From Euphorbia lathyris (Eukaryota > Streptophyta > Magnoliopsida > Malpighiales > Euphorbiaceae): a stretch of 64,000 nt of DNA. Of this stretch, positions 10,204 to 20,674 are shown piece after piece; position 1 is the first letter of the stretch, and each line of letters begins with the position of its first letter. A program made the position numbers and the translations under genes. A model generated the notes under the pieces. The model did no database searches, was not told the DNA's origin, and worked only from the letters and a program-made list of their open reading frames with translations. Location of the stretch: assembly GCF_963576675.1 (NCBI RefSeq), contig NC_088916.1:9772501-9836500 (forward strand), read 5' to 3'.

Positions 10204-10235
10204 CGGGTCTGCCCAGGCGTGGAAAGAGTTCGCTC
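10203..10235 (+). repeat. 33-bp direct repeat R18, copy a
   Basis: CCGGGTCTGCCCAGGCGTGG then AAAGAGTTCGCTC, identical to 16778-16810. Confidence 0.92.
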
Positions 10236-10320
10236 TTGGACTAAGGATTCGGACCAAGAGATCCAGTCTATCCCAAAAGAACGGATCGGGCAGGTATAGA
10301 GGATCAAGAGACTGTACTCG

Positions 10321-10443
10321 CGCCTATTTCTCGTTCTTTTCTATCTTCAGATTACCAAATTGGGCCGCTCCGTCATTGTCATTCGCTATCGCTTTCGACT
10401 TGGACCGAATGAATAGGGATCATCGAATGAATATGTTCTGCTC
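10321..10443 (+). repeat. 123-bp inverted repeat R5, copy a
   Basis: CGCCTATTTCTCGTTCTTTT through GAATATGTTCTGCTC; the reverse complement lies at 55479-55601. I recognise no coding content. It is one of the longest inverted pairs in the window and could support inversion of the 45 kb between copies. Confidence 0.92.
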
Positions 10444-10929
10444 GCTGAGTCTAACGAGGCTCGGGTGCGGAGCCTTCCATTGTGGACCCTAAAAGAGCTT
10501 CCGCCTTACCAGGAGTTGAAGAAGCCATAAAAAAAATTCCTTCTTCTTCAATGCTGTCGATGAACACATAAAGGAAAGATCGGAAATAGAAAATGTCAGA
10601 GCTCGAAGCCGGTCTTGAGGCAAGGAGTGAAACCGCTGTCAAAATACAATAGGAAAAACCTACTAACTATTTGAATTGATGTCCTTTCATTGATTCCTCC
10701 TAAATTGCCTTGGAAAGGGTGGACAATTAGCTAGAGCTGGAGGTGCAGTGGTGGGGGGAACCCCCACCATCTCCGTCGACGGCAATAACGCGCGCTAGCG
10801 CGAGGTTAGTTAAGGAGAGGTACGAGGAACGCTAAACTTGTTAGGCAATGGTAAGAGGGTTAGGTTTTGATTCCAGTGGGGACAACTATGATCATGGTAG
10901 CTGCGGTGAAGTAGGCACGGGTATCAAGT

Positions 10930-10993
10930 TACTGCTGGGGTGGGGCTCGGCCTCCGAACCGTACGTGAGACGAGTTTCTGCCTCATACAGCTC
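10930..10993 (-). pseudogene. Group II intron 3' tail (domains V-VI)
   Basis: On the minus strand GAGCTGTATGAGGCAGAAAC then TCGTCTCACGTACGGTTC (10956-10993) has the look of a group II intron domain V: GAGC at the base, a GAAA-like loop, ACGTACGGTTC pairing back. It is followed by the GGAGGCCGAGCCCCACCCC helix of domain VI. Plant mitochondrial nad introns carry closely similar tails. No exon follows, and I cannot tell which intron it came from. The domain VI part recurs at 12602-12630. Confidence 0.75.
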
Positions 10994-11233
10994 GGGCCCT
11001 TCCTAGTCCTATTTCACTGGCTTATTTGTACCCGGCTACATGATGGCACTCCCCTCGGCCAATCCTCACTCGACAGCAGCTTTGACTCGGGTAGGGGACA
11101 GCGTGAGCTGAAACCACCCCTTAGAAAGGAACTCTTCGCCTCATACGTGCTTGCCGGGCCAAAGCCCTTCTTTCTGATACGGATTGGGATGCCTCGCCTG
11201 AAGCGTCTCATTCATTTCCCGCAAACTATTTGT

Positions 11234-11318
11234 CAGCCGTGGGGAACTACTGCTCGGTCGGGGGGAAGGGAAAGGCTTGGGCCCTTCCCCCCGACCGAGC
11301 AGTAGTTCCCCACGGCTG
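11234..11318. other. Perfect 37-bp inverted repeat (hairpin)
   Basis: The left arm 11234-11270 (CAGCCGTGGGGAACTACTGC then TCGGTCGGGGGGAAGGG) is the exact reverse complement of 11282-11318, with an 11-nt loop AAAGGCTTGGG. The stem is G/C-rich. Such a structure could act as an RNA 3'-end stabiliser, a processing signal or a recombination hotspot, but no gene lies next to it. A fold-back duplication or assembly artefact is also possible. Confidence 0.95.
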
Positions 11319-12601
11319 GGCATCTGTCCGCGTGCAGAAGGAAGTAGCGGAAATTCGAAGCAAGCCTATTTATTAGCTATTCTAGCCAAGGAATCCATTA
11401 CGATACCAAGCCTAGCTTGAAAGAGCGACAGGCATGTGGTGAACCATACCGAGAGAAAGAAAGCAGCAACAATGGTACCTAGACCTAGGGAGGGTCACCC
11501 CACTGATTTGTTTTCGATCGGAGCATCAAGCAGCGCAACACATTCCCCTGTCTTTTGTCTCATCTTAGGCCAGCTTGCTCGTTGCATGGTACCTTTTAAA
11601 GCGAAGTAAGTCCCGGTAAAACAAGGAAGTCCCCCATTGATCAAGAAGGAAATCTAAAAGGAACTCGAATTTTTGGTGCAATTGCCCGGGAATTGAGGTA
11701 GCGATGCCGATTCCTCTAGCGGCTCAATCGTATGAGATCAAATACCCCTAGAGGGGGGCCTGACCGTTTTTTCGAGGCAGCCTGCTCTTGCTCAGGTGTG
11801 ACGACCTCTGAGACTTGGGGTCGGGTGTACTCTCGCGTTCCCTGGTCAAAGACTTGGTTGGATGAGGGATCTACTCCATGAGGAGCGGTACGGACGTAGA
11901 TGATATCATCACGACCTCTCTTTTCGTACCGCTAGCTTTTCTTGCTGAGAACACGGGAAGCAACCCCCCGAAGACTGACCGAAGAGTGATGAAAAAAAGC
12001 CGTATAAGGGTTTACGGAAATAAGCTAGCAATGAAAGAGTTCGCTGTCCAGCTAGCGATTTAAGCACGGACGCTTAATGGGCAATTTAGACATCACATTA
12101 CACACCGCAGTTGCAGTGCTTCAAACCTTATAAGACACCATGTTGGTAGTCGCTTGTCTTATGAGTGAATCTGTTCGGCCCGGTTTTTTTGGTGTCGTAG
12201 GGGAGGGATTGACCTGGCGGCTGAACAAAGATGGATTGAAGGTAAGATAGATTTTAGTTTAACTGGCATAGGACCTTCGATCGACCATAGAGCGGACTGA
12301 AGTGAGCTCGCATCGGGCCTATTTGCTTCGCAACCTTGTCCAAAGAAGCCTTTCATGTCCCTCACTCTAGCGCTTGGTCTATTGGTTGACCTTTTCAGCC
12401 GCGGACTTGCCTTTACGGCCAATAACTCCCCCCCGAACACAGCTTACAACTTTCATCGTACTGTGCTCTCCAAAGAGCAACTCTTCTCAAAATCTCAAAA
12501 GGTGCTCTTTTTATCGAAGGATCAGCAAAAAATGGGTCCGGACTGCTCTCGTAACTGCGTACCTCCGGTCCTTTCGCTTCGAAACTTATGAAGCCGCACC
12601 A
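11319..12601. other. Unassigned noncoding block
   Basis: No recognisable gene. The open frames near 11878-12063 and 12159-12440 match nothing I know. Confidence 0.5.
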
Positions 12602-12630
12602 TTACTGCTGGGGTGGGGCTCGGCCTCCGG
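12602..12630 (-). pseudogene. Group II intron domain VI scrap
   Basis: TTACTGCTGGGGTGGGGCTC then GGCCTCCG equals 10930-10956, the domain VI helix beside the intron tail, without domain V. It is a micro-copy of the intron end. Confidence 0.75.
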
Positions 12631-12713
12631 GAAGAAGAAAGGAAGGAAAAAGAAGTGAAATTGCTAACTCGAAATCCAAATTTTCGAGGAATCCTTCATC
12701 AGTGGTTGTGAAT

Positions 12714-12759
12714 GCGAATGGGATTAGATACCCCAGTAGTCCTAGCCGTAAACGATGGA
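12714..12759 (+). pseudogene. rrn16: Plastid rrn16 fragment (785 region)
   Basis: GCGAATGGGATTAGATACCC then CAGTAGTCCTAGCCGTAAAC and GATGGA. It contains the universal GGATTAGATACCC loop at about 785-797 of 16S rRNA. It overlaps the piece at 5377-5454 by about 33 nt of source sequence. Confidence 0.92.
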
Positions 12760-12999
12760 TTGCCCGTGGGGACGGGGTAGCCCCGACTTCCATAGGTCCT
12801 TGGTTCGCTAAGTCGCACATCGGTGGTCGATCGGCGGCACTTTGGCGAGCGAACTAATAAAGCGCATTTCGAGCTCCCTTCTTCTTTCTTTGCTTTCCTC
12901 TCCCACTGGATCAGGATCAGTATAATAGGCTCACGATTCGACTTTGATCGTTATGGGGCTATTGCTTTGCAAAATTGTGCTCAATTTCATATGTGGCAA

Positions 13000-13059
13000 C
13001 AGCTGCATACATCACTGCACTTCCACTTGACCTATCGTAATGATAAACGGCTCGTCTCG
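13000..13059 (-). pseudogene. rrn23: Plastid rrn23 3'-end fragment, copy a
   Basis: Reverse complement of the plastid 23S rRNA 3' region (CGAGACGAGCCGTTTATCAT, then TACGATAGG, then TCAAGTGGAAGTGCAGTGAT and GTATGCAGCTG). Two nucleotides (GT) are missing between TACGATAGG and TCAAGTGG compared with the copy at 60943-61013. Confidence 0.88.
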
Positions 13060-13170
13060 GCAGTCTTCGGCTGAGATAGTAGATTGCTCTTTCTTTCGCG
13101 ACTGGGGAAATGGTTGAATTTGCAAGCGGTGTGAAAGGGGTACTGATAACGAACCACAAGCCCCTGCTTC

Positions 13171-13236
13171 AAAGTATTTTTGGCCGCTAATTAGTCCAAA
13201 AAAGACGACCAATTCCGCAAAAAACCCACTCATGCC
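13171..13236 (-). pseudogene. ndhD: Plastid ndhD fragment
   Basis: The minus strand encodes GMSGFFAELVVFFGLISGQK and YF, matching the conserved GMSGFVAELVVFFG segment of plastid NdhD, an NDH-complex membrane subunit. About 22 of roughly 500 codons survive. The flanking reading is unrelated. Confidence 0.85.
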
Positions 13237-15952
13237 CGTACCTTAGCAGTAGTCGCTCCGCACCTCGGTAGGAATAAGAATTTCTATTAGAACTCCAAGT
13301 CAAGGCTCTGGGCAACGAGTAGGATAGAGCATTGACTTACTATTTTTTTACCGCTGCTCCAAATTCTGGTGAATGAGCTAGTCTTGGGCTTTACTGCCTG
13401 GCTTTCGGCCTTCTTGATCCTACTACCCTGCTGGAAAACGGCCTAAGGCTGACTGAGACATTGAAAATCTAAAAAACTCAGCTCTTCATGCAACGAGCTT
13501 CCCACCCACACGAAACTTCCTTAAGGTTACCTGTTGTATCATACACTTCTTTCTTGCATTCTTTCCCACGCTTCATACCTCCAGGGCTTCCAGAGAAAGG
13601 ATTCACAGCATTTCCCCTAGCTCCCGAAAAAGACATTATATGGACCTTTAGGTTTCGTCGAAGTGGTTACCCTAACTCCTCCATGAACCGGAATGGGTGC
13701 TTCAACAGGCTCTGTAATTGAAAGCCAGAACTAGTGAAAGCGGTTCGCCTTTGCTCAATTTGGCTCAGACCTTGATGCTGCGGGGATTGCACCATTGTTG
13801 AGTAACCATACCCCAGCTCCCAATCTGGTTGGGTTACGTCAAGGAAGGAGCACCTGAAGTACTAAACGGAATAGGTATTAGTTTGGTAATGGTTGGAGTG
13901 AAAAGCAGCTTCCTAAGCTTCTGTCTTCGCCCTTTTCTTCCACCCTTTTCAATTTTATTTGAATTTTAGCCCTCGGGCCTCTCTCAGATAAGAAGACAGA
14001 CTAATGTTTGGGAGGATAAGTCACCATCGCTTCTTCAAATAACGTTCTCCAACTAAGATTACAGAGGTCGAAGCAGAAATGGATGGCTGAAAGAGTACTG
14101 GGGCTTCTTCTTCGATAAGCATTCCGGTCTCAGGGGCATAGCCATTACGAGATTAGGCCGATCAGAGCGAAAGGAAATTCACTTTCATTCAAAAATCCCG
14201 GGAAAATGAAAGTTGTCCGATTATTTGACCTTCAATTCAAGATGCTTTCCCGTCCACCTAGGCGTAAAATCGAAGGTGAAAGCGAAGACGACGAAACCCT
14301 TTGTTACAAAGAGTGAGCCGGCCAGCTAGAGAGAAAAGATGCGGGTTCCAGGCATCAGTCTTCCGCCCCGAATTCCTTTTGCAATTGGGATCTATCTTCC
14401 TGTAAAGATTGTTTAAGGCTCTCTACTTGGCGTTTGTATTTTTGATCGCTCAAACCCACTTTGAACAAAGACTCACCTTGCTTGCTTAAAGCAATTCGTC
14501 CCTACCTGCCCTTTCGAAAAGGTCTTTGCCGTTGAGTCCTACCTTCTTTGTTGCCTCTTCCGACCGCCTATCAAGCACGGGATTTCCTTGTTTAGTCTAA
14601 CCTAACACGAGCCATACTAAGGAAAGCATTTGAACAAGAGCTGAACAGAGCAAGCATACCTAGGAAATCGAGATTGGGATCCCATTGTCGGAGTTGAACG
14701 TAGAGGGAAGTCGCGTCGTGAGTTAAGTCATAAAGAAGCGAATTGAGATGACAGGTGATTAATTTCCCTTTCGCCAATCAGAATACAAGGACGCAAGGAC
14801 GGGACCGGGCTAGAGGACTCTCTATCGTCCCCATAGTCCTAATAGCCCACGCAATTAGAGCTACGAACAGTTTGATTGTTCTTGGGGAACAGAATCAGTA
14901 AAGAGCTTACTATTTCCAGATCAAACTCTATCCTAAATTGAGACTTTACTTATACTTTAGAGCAATGAAAAATGCAAGCACGGCTTGGAGAGGGATTTTT
15001 TTACCTCTTTTTTGAAAAGGAAAATTTCTACTCTATCCGACTAGTTCCGTACCTTTTTTTTATTTAGCATAGCAGCTTTTTCCTTCAAAACTCATTCTCA
15101 AACAGCGGATGCCTATTTGTCCACATCAGGAATCTTTGTGAACAATGTGGATATCATTTGAAAATGAGTAGTTCAGATAGAATTGAACTTTCGATTGACC
15201 CAGGGACTTGGGATCCTATGGATGAAGACTCGACTATGGCCTGGTCCTTTTTCCTTCTTTCTTTGGCCTAGCTGGCAAGCCCCCTCCCATAGTTTCTTGT
15301 CTTTTTATCGTTGTGCTCCGAAGGAGTTGAAACCGGTTCAGGTTCAGCTAGCCCATAAGTGAGAAATTCCCCAATAAAGCTGCTAGTACCAGGTGAACGC
15401 ACACCATCCAACGAATCAATGATGGGAGAATCCGAAAAAAAGCATCGAGCTTTCCGCCCAGCAAGAATTAGCTGGTATTTGTTTATCCATCTTCTCTGGT
15501 GGGGAAAGAGCTTGAAAGGCGGGCTACTCTATTGCTTCCTATTCGTTCGGCTGCTGTAAATGGCTAAAAAGGGCCAGTGATGTTTCGTTTGATCGATTCA
15601 GTAATCTTGGTGATTCTAGCTTCAGCAATGAGCGGGACAAGACAACCAACCCGGGGGTTCGGGAATAAGACGAAAAGAAGGCCCGACTCCAAGTTCTTCA
15701 AGAATAGTGGCATTGAGTTTCTTGACCTTTTGCCTGGGATTCGCGGGCAACGCTATCTCAAAAAATTCAACGGCAACGGGGTCATGCTCTTTTTTTTGAG
15801 AACCATGCCATTCCAGCCTTCCTTCTCCTTTCAGGGCCTATCCGAAAGAGAATCCAGTACTTCTTGGTCGTGAATATCTGAATAGGACGAACCGCCCCTA
15901 AAGATGTCTCTTTCTTGCGTGATAGGAACAGAGCTTCAGGCAAGCAGCTTAG
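13237..15952. other. Unassigned noncoding block
   Basis: About 2.7 kb with one repeat copy (R4a, 14789-14901) and no gene that I can identify. Confidence 0.5.
14789..14901 (+). repeat. 113-bp inverted repeat R4, copy a
   Basis: GGACGCAAGGACGGGACCGG through GGGGAACAGAATCAGTAA; reverse complement at 60362-60474 with a few mismatches. No coding content recognised. Confidence 0.9.
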
Positions 15953-16017
15953 CAATCCCACGAGCCTCTTATCTATTCTCATTCGATCACGACGGCGGGG
16001 GAAGAAGTCAAAATAGG
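15953..16017 (-). pseudogene. Plastid trnV-rrn16 spacer fragment
   Basis: Reverse complement of the plastid sequence between trnV-GAC and rrn16 (CCTATTTTGACTTC, CCCCGCCGTGATCG, GGCTCGTGGGATTG). In plastids this region holds the rrn16 promoter and leader. It sits just upstream of the intact trnD here, separated by 4 nt. Confidence 0.75.
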
Positions 16018-16021
16018 CCCG

Positions 16022-16095
16022 GGGATTGTAGTTCAATTGGTCAGAGCACCGCCCTGTCAAGGCGGAAGCTGCGGGTTCGAGCCCCGTCAGTCCCG
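16022..16095 (+). tRNA. trnD-GUC: tRNA-Asp (GUC), plastid type, intact
   Basis: The 74 nt fold as a complete cloverleaf. Acceptor GGGATTG pairs with CAGTCCC (one T-G pair), followed by discriminator G. The D arm is in TAGTTCAATTGGTCAGA. The anticodon stem and loop are CCGCC-CTGTCAA-GGCGG with anticodon GTC, and the T arm is GCGGG-TTCGAGC-CCCGT. It matches plastid trnD-GUC. Plant mitochondria commonly use plastid-derived tRNAs, and trnD is one of the usual ones, so it may be expressed and supply Asp-tRNA for mitochondrial translation. No CCA is encoded, as normal for plants. A 3'-half copy is at 23414-23453. This is the only gene in the window that looks intact. Confidence 0.95.
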
Positions 16096-16224
16096 ACGAT
16101 CCATCCAATACCGCGGCTTGATCGAACCAAGCCTCCGCAATTTCAGAATCTCCCTGCCGGCAATTTCATTAAAACCTGTTCTCGATTGCCCGAGTCTTTT
16201 TTCAATCCATTTATTTCACACTTC

Positions 16225-16306
16225 CCGGTATTTCTTTTTTATTAAACCCTTTTTTTATTGTGAAGGTAAGAGGGTGCAGTTACGGTAAGGCTTGAGAAGG
16301 TCAGGG
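16225..16306 (+). repeat. 82-bp direct repeat R9, copy a
   Basis: CCGGTATTTCTTTTTTATTA through GAGAAGGTCAGGG; matches 39633-39714 with one visible mismatch (GTGCAG against GTGTAG). Confidence 0.92.
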
Positions 16307-16454
16307 GTTTTCGGTTCGAAGGTCATTCCAAGCAATGCGGTCGATGACCTCCTATGAATTTCTTTAGTAAAGTAGGCATAGCATAGCTTATGGCCTCACT
16401 CCTATGATCTAGCTCTCTTGATATGGTTCGTGACAGGAATTCCAATCTTCAGAC

Positions 16455-16560
16455 CGACCAGCTCTTTCATTCTGAGAGCGGGTGGCATTAAAATCACCGA
16501 CCCCCAACCAAGGCTTACCCTGAGGAGCGGCTGTCAACTGGATGTTTGGGACCCCTAGCC
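16455..16560 (-). mobile_element. LINE endonuclease fragment
   Basis: The minus strand encodes GKPWLGVGDFNATRSQNERA G, with the GDFN core of the apurinic-type endonuclease domain of plant non-LTR retrotransposons. About 35 codons are recognisable in an open frame spanning 16409-16603. It is presumably nuclear DNA captured by the mitochondrion. The identification relies on this one motif. Confidence 0.65.
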
Positions 16561-16777
16561 CCACGACCAAAGACTTGCATGCAGAGCAAGGAGCCCCAAG
16601 CAAGGAGCCGGTCCAACAGCCCGTACCAAAGGTGGCTATCCATAGTAAGCTAAGCGTAAGTGGCTATCCTTAGCAGACAGCCCGTACCGAGGGTGGGCGC
16701 TACTAAGACGGATAGTCTAGCCGTCCTTGGGTTGGGGCAACGGAGAACTATGACTTTCAGACCCTGCTCGGGTCTGC

Positions 16778-16810
16778 CCGGGTCTGCCCAGGCGTGGAAA
16801 GAGTTCGCTC
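16778..16810 (+). repeat. 33-bp direct repeat R18, copy b
   Basis: Identical to 10203-10235. Confidence 0.92.
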
Positions 16811-16904
16811 CTAGACTCCACTCTAGCTACCTCTTCTTCCGACCGAGCCCTAGTCTCTTCGTCGTTGAAACCTCGATTCGATACCTACAATGAATTGCGA
16901 GGAA

Positions 16905-16957
16905 CCACCCGAGAAGCAAGCTATTATAGCGAGCGGCTGGAGCTGTAGGGAGCCAAG
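16905..16957 (+). repeat. 53-bp direct repeat R10, copy a
   Basis: CCACCCGAGAAGCAAGCTAT through GTAGGGAGCCAAG; matches 24143-24195 with one mismatch. Confidence 0.92.
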
Positions 16958-17228
16958 GAGCAAGGCAGTAGATAAGATAGAAGAAGGGGCCAGGCCAGGC
17001 TCCCGCATTCAGTTCGAGCTAGGCGATGAAAAGTTTGATAAACAATAGCACGAACTCTCATTCTATCACATCTACCTTACCCTCCGCCCTTATCTCCAGA
17101 GGGGACCCTGGTCATCCACCGTATCTGTGGCATTGTCCGTGGCTTAGAAATGGCCCGATCAGCTACAGGTACGAGGGCACTGTTATAAGGGAAAGAGGTC
17201 TCCAGGGGACACTGAATGCCAGTCATAA

Positions 17229-17351
<123 letters not shown>

Positions 17352-17685
17352 TGAAATCCCTTGACCTAACCTCTTTTTGACTTGCCGCAGCCAAGTCTTC
17401 CCCAACCTCTCCTGATGTTCTTGGTGAGCTAGCCTGTCATCCACCGACCCAACTATTGCATAGTAAGAAAAGCTGCTGCCCTTCCCCCGACCTCAAAGTG
17501 CTTCTTCCGGGCACTAACATTCCATGTTGCTAGATTCATTGATTGGATTGACCGTAGTTGCGCCCCATTCCCGGGCTTCCTCGTTTTCTAACTGTCCTAT
17601 AGGGAAGAATGCTTCTGTTGGTGAATTAGGATTGAGTATGACATCTTGGTTACGCATTGCATAACCCAGGACTGAGAAAATCCCA

Positions 17686-17780
17686 TCCTTGGTTGGCAAG
17701 CTATCTCGGTGGCTCTTGCTCCTATCGGAGTTCGACATTGAGTACATCACGAAGAAGGTGATCAAAGGGCGGGCAGTTTA
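17686..17780 (+). mobile_element. Ty3-gypsy RNase H-region fragment, copy a
   Basis: The plus frame reads LVGKLSRWLLLLSEFDIEYI then TKKVIKGRAV and a stop. This matches the Ty3-gypsy RNase H/tether consensus RLARWLLLLSEFDIEYVT.KSIKGRAVADFL. It is a nuclear-type LTR-retrotransposon scrap. A shorter copy is at 53998-54065. Confidence 0.85.
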
Positions 17781-18107
17781 AATAATATGGCTGTGATCTG
17801 TCATTATATGCTGTAAGAAAGACTCTCTCGCATCAAATCCCAAGAGCTCCATGACGCAATGCCGCATATTCTCGCTACCGCGCGTTCGCCTGCGGTGCGG
17901 TAAGGCACCACCCTGTTGTGCCAGCAGCCAACTCCGGCGTGTCAGCGGGAAGAAGCACTTACACTGGTTGGACTTTATTCTCTCGCTCTTTTCTAGTTAG
18001 AATTGATTGTACGTACCGTACCGCCTGGGTGGAAAGTCTAGAGCCGCTTTAGGTGGTAACCATACGGGCACCGCCTCTTGACCTCTCGTGTAAAGTATAT
18101 TACTCTC

Positions 18108-18166
18108 AGCTAAATAGGAGGTGCAGAGAGATAGAAGGATCGGTGACGGACAAGAGTATGGGGGTC
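18108..18166 (+). repeat. 59-bp inverted repeat R6, copy a
   Basis: AGCTAAATAGGAGGTGCAGA through GAGTATGGGGGTC; reverse complement at 55603-55661, where it abuts R5b. Confidence 0.9.
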
Positions 18167-18174
18167 CCATACGC

Positions 18175-18205
18175 TCTTTTTTGACGATTGAATGCACCCC
18201 TATAG
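18175..18205 (+). repeat. 31-bp direct repeat R19, copy a
   Basis: TCTTTTTTGACGATTGAATG then CACCCCTATAG, identical to 40758-40788. Confidence 0.9.
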
Positions 18206-18429
18206 CCCCATATTTAGTAATTCCTAAAATCTTTCTTCGGTATTGGGGATCGTTGCTCCGTCGCCCTAGAATGAAAGGGGCGATCTCATAGTTCTTGGTC
18301 TGTGAAGATACGTTGTTAGGTGCTCCCACGCAGCGTGTTTTGTTTTTAAGGGCCTCTGGTAGACAATTTGGGTGGCGGTGGTCTTGACCATTTAGCGAGT
18401 CGGGCGTTCAGTGACAGTCAAAGAAAGGA

Positions 18430-18706
18430 GTTCAACCCCAGTGTCATCTGCAATTTGATCATGCGACTTCACATACTTGAGCTGCACCTCCTTGTTTGCA
18501 ATACAACCTCTAATAAAATGATGATATCGTGTGTCAATGTGCTTGCTTCGGTTATAGAATACTGGATTCTTTGCCAAATCAGCACTTGCTTCCTTCTGTG
18601 CCATTTTTAGCTCCTTTATTAAATTTCTAAGCCAGATTGCATGACAAGCACACGATGTGGCAGTAACATATTCAGCTTCACATGTGGAGAGCGTCACAAT
18701 CGTTTC
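18430..18706 (-). mobile_element. Ty1-copia pol fragment (RNase H region)
   Basis: The minus strand encodes ETIVTLSTCEAEYVTATSCA, CHAIWLRNLIKELKM, then LAKNPVFYNRSKHIDTRYH and CIANKEVQLKYVKSHDQIAD. These are the STCEAEY, LAKNP, RSKHIDTRYHF and SQDQVAD motifs of the plant Ty1-copia RNase H domain. About 13 codons carrying the DN(K/R)SA motif between KMAQKEA and LAKNP are missing in frame, and a catalytic residue with them. The C-terminal IFTKPL is replaced by unrelated sequence. It is an inactive nuclear retroelement relic. Confidence 0.9.
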
Positions 18707-18846
18707 TTGGAAAAAATGTAAAAGCAGTATTTCTAAGATAGAAAACAAAGCCAGAATCGAATCTTTCTGTTGGCTTTCCCAATTCATTCGTGAATAAGAA
18801 TGAAAGGGCTAGAAGCTTTTGCTTCTAGCTGCTTCGCCAGTTCTAG

Positions 18847-19033
<187 letters not shown>

Positions 19034-20542
19034 AAAATAATAAAAAGGTACACAAAGTAACGAATACAAGATTAACTTGATTATTATAAATCAAGTCCGG
19101 AATTCGAACGTTGGCTTACTCGGGCCTTGCTTTAATATAGATTGCCTCCTGGAATCTTCCTCGTCCGATTCAAAACTATGGATTCATGTGTCAACCAGCT
19201 CTTTCTCGGAATCAAAACTAGTTGCTTGCCTTTCAAAGGCCGTATACTGGAGCTTTCAAAGGCTAGAAGGAATAGAATGAGGATGGCATCGAATAGGCTC
19301 TGGGACTTGAAGGATATGGAGCCCGGGGCTCTGACCGCGTGCCTGTTGAAGAATGAGCCGGCGACTCATAGGCACCCTATTAGGGTGTTTTTCTCGACCT
19401 CTGGGAGAAGATTCGCCCAATGAAGTAGCAATAGATGGATGACAAAAGAGTAAAGTTATTGCACTTATAGAAGACCAATTCAACAAGTGCTAATGTAGTC
19501 GGGCACATCTTTTCTGTCACCTTGACACCAAAGAAGAGTTCGACCCAATGCTTTATTTCTGTCCTAGTTGATCCTGATTGGCTGGAAGAAGGGGACGAAC
19601 CGCATCGATTGAGTTATATCCGGCAGGCTAACACCATACCGGGCATTCAATTCAGTCTTCAGGTTCAGAATGCGTCGAAAGAAGACAGACCTTCGCTCGG
19701 ATAGCCTCTTCTCGGTACCGAAGCTCAGAAAAGAGATGTCATCGCCGATCAAAGAGACTTTTGTCTATGTCGTCAGCGGCGATGTTATTTATACTCTTTC
19801 TAGAAGACACTGGTCGATTCTTCTCCTTTCTTTGAGGAAGGGAGATCGCAGACCATTGAATGTTCTTGCCATAGTTAATGTATGGTCTCTTGTCTCGATG
19901 AGGTCTGGTGCTCTAATACTAGCAGCTCTCGTACTATCCCTTCTACTCCAGCCTTAAAGGCCTGGTTTCGTCTGGTAAGCTCTCTATACTATATATAGAT
20001 AGAGCCCTCTGCTGTTAGCGGTTTCGTTTGGTTGTCCTTTCCGTTTTGTTTTTTCCATTCAAGCAATCCTGCTTTTTCAAGCGGGTCTAGGTCTAGTTGA
20101 GACTGAAGTAAATGCCCCTATTGTAAGGAAAATGGCGAGAATCATCTTCTAAAGAAGTAGTGTTCCTGATTGTCGCTACTGCAGATAAGAATATTTTTTT
20201 CTGCCTAGTTTTCCCCTTTATCAGTCCGGGATGCCTGCCTTTAAAGTAATTGGTTCAGTTCCTCGGCTTCGGCATCTTAAGATGCAGTGCCCGTCATTTC
20301 CATCAGTACAGGTGAGGGGTCGAGATCCGTTATTAATGAATGTCTCCTCTGGCCGCTTCTTTTATGCCCTGTGCCCCACCTAAGCCCGTATAGAAATGGG
20401 CGGTGTGCAATACCCACGGCGATAAAATATTTATGCTTGCGAAGACTAACTATTGATTAACCGACTAAGCAACTGAGAACAAATACTTCAACAACTGAAT
20501 TAAGCAATCAACTGGCCTTTTGTGCGTATGTGGATTATCACA
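19034..20542. other. Unassigned stretch with one repeat
   Basis: About 1.5 kb. The only named element is R2b (20179-20272). The open frame 19670-19957 (95 codons) has a hydrophobic end but no recognised domain. Confidence 0.45.
20179..20272 (+). repeat. 94-bp direct repeat R2, copy b
   Basis: Partner of 8302-8395. Confidence 0.9.
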
Positions 20543-20674
20543 CCTACTTTCTCTTTTCTTTGCGGATAACTTGCTCTTATTTGCCAAAGCTTCTACAGCT
20601 CAAGCAAGAATTGCCAAAGAATCATTGGATGTCTTTTGCGAGATGGGAGGGAAAGGGCTAAGCCATGAAAAATA
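20543..20674 (+). mobile_element. LINE reverse transcriptase fragment
   Basis: The frame reads LSLFFADNLLLFAKASTAQA, RIAKESLDVFCEMGG and KGLSHEK then stop. FADN.LLF corresponds to the FADDLLLFA catalytic box (YxDD-like) of plant LINE reverse transcriptases, with the second Asp of the pair replaced by Asn. About 43 codons survive. This is a nuclear-type non-LTR retrotransposon relic. Confidence 0.82.

Larger units (their letters stand above)
9985..10955. other. Unassigned stretch with repeat mosaic
   Basis: Contains R17 (10162-10203), R18 (10203-10235) and R5 (10321-10443), but no gene I can name. Confidence 0.5.
17781..18429. other. Unassigned stretch with two repeats
   Basis: Contains R6a (18108-18166) and R19a (18175-18205), only 8 nt apart. 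No gene recognised. Confidence 0.45.

Noticed and set aside
11234..11318. Rho-independent terminator
   Set aside because: There is no T-run after the stem and no gene upstream; plant mitochondria do not use bacterial-type terminators in this form.
17841..17980. SSU rRNA 515-530 region (GTGCCAGCAGCC)
   Set aside because: GTGCCAGCAGCC is followed by AACTCCGGCG instead of GCGGTAA, and the flanks do not match; too short to support.
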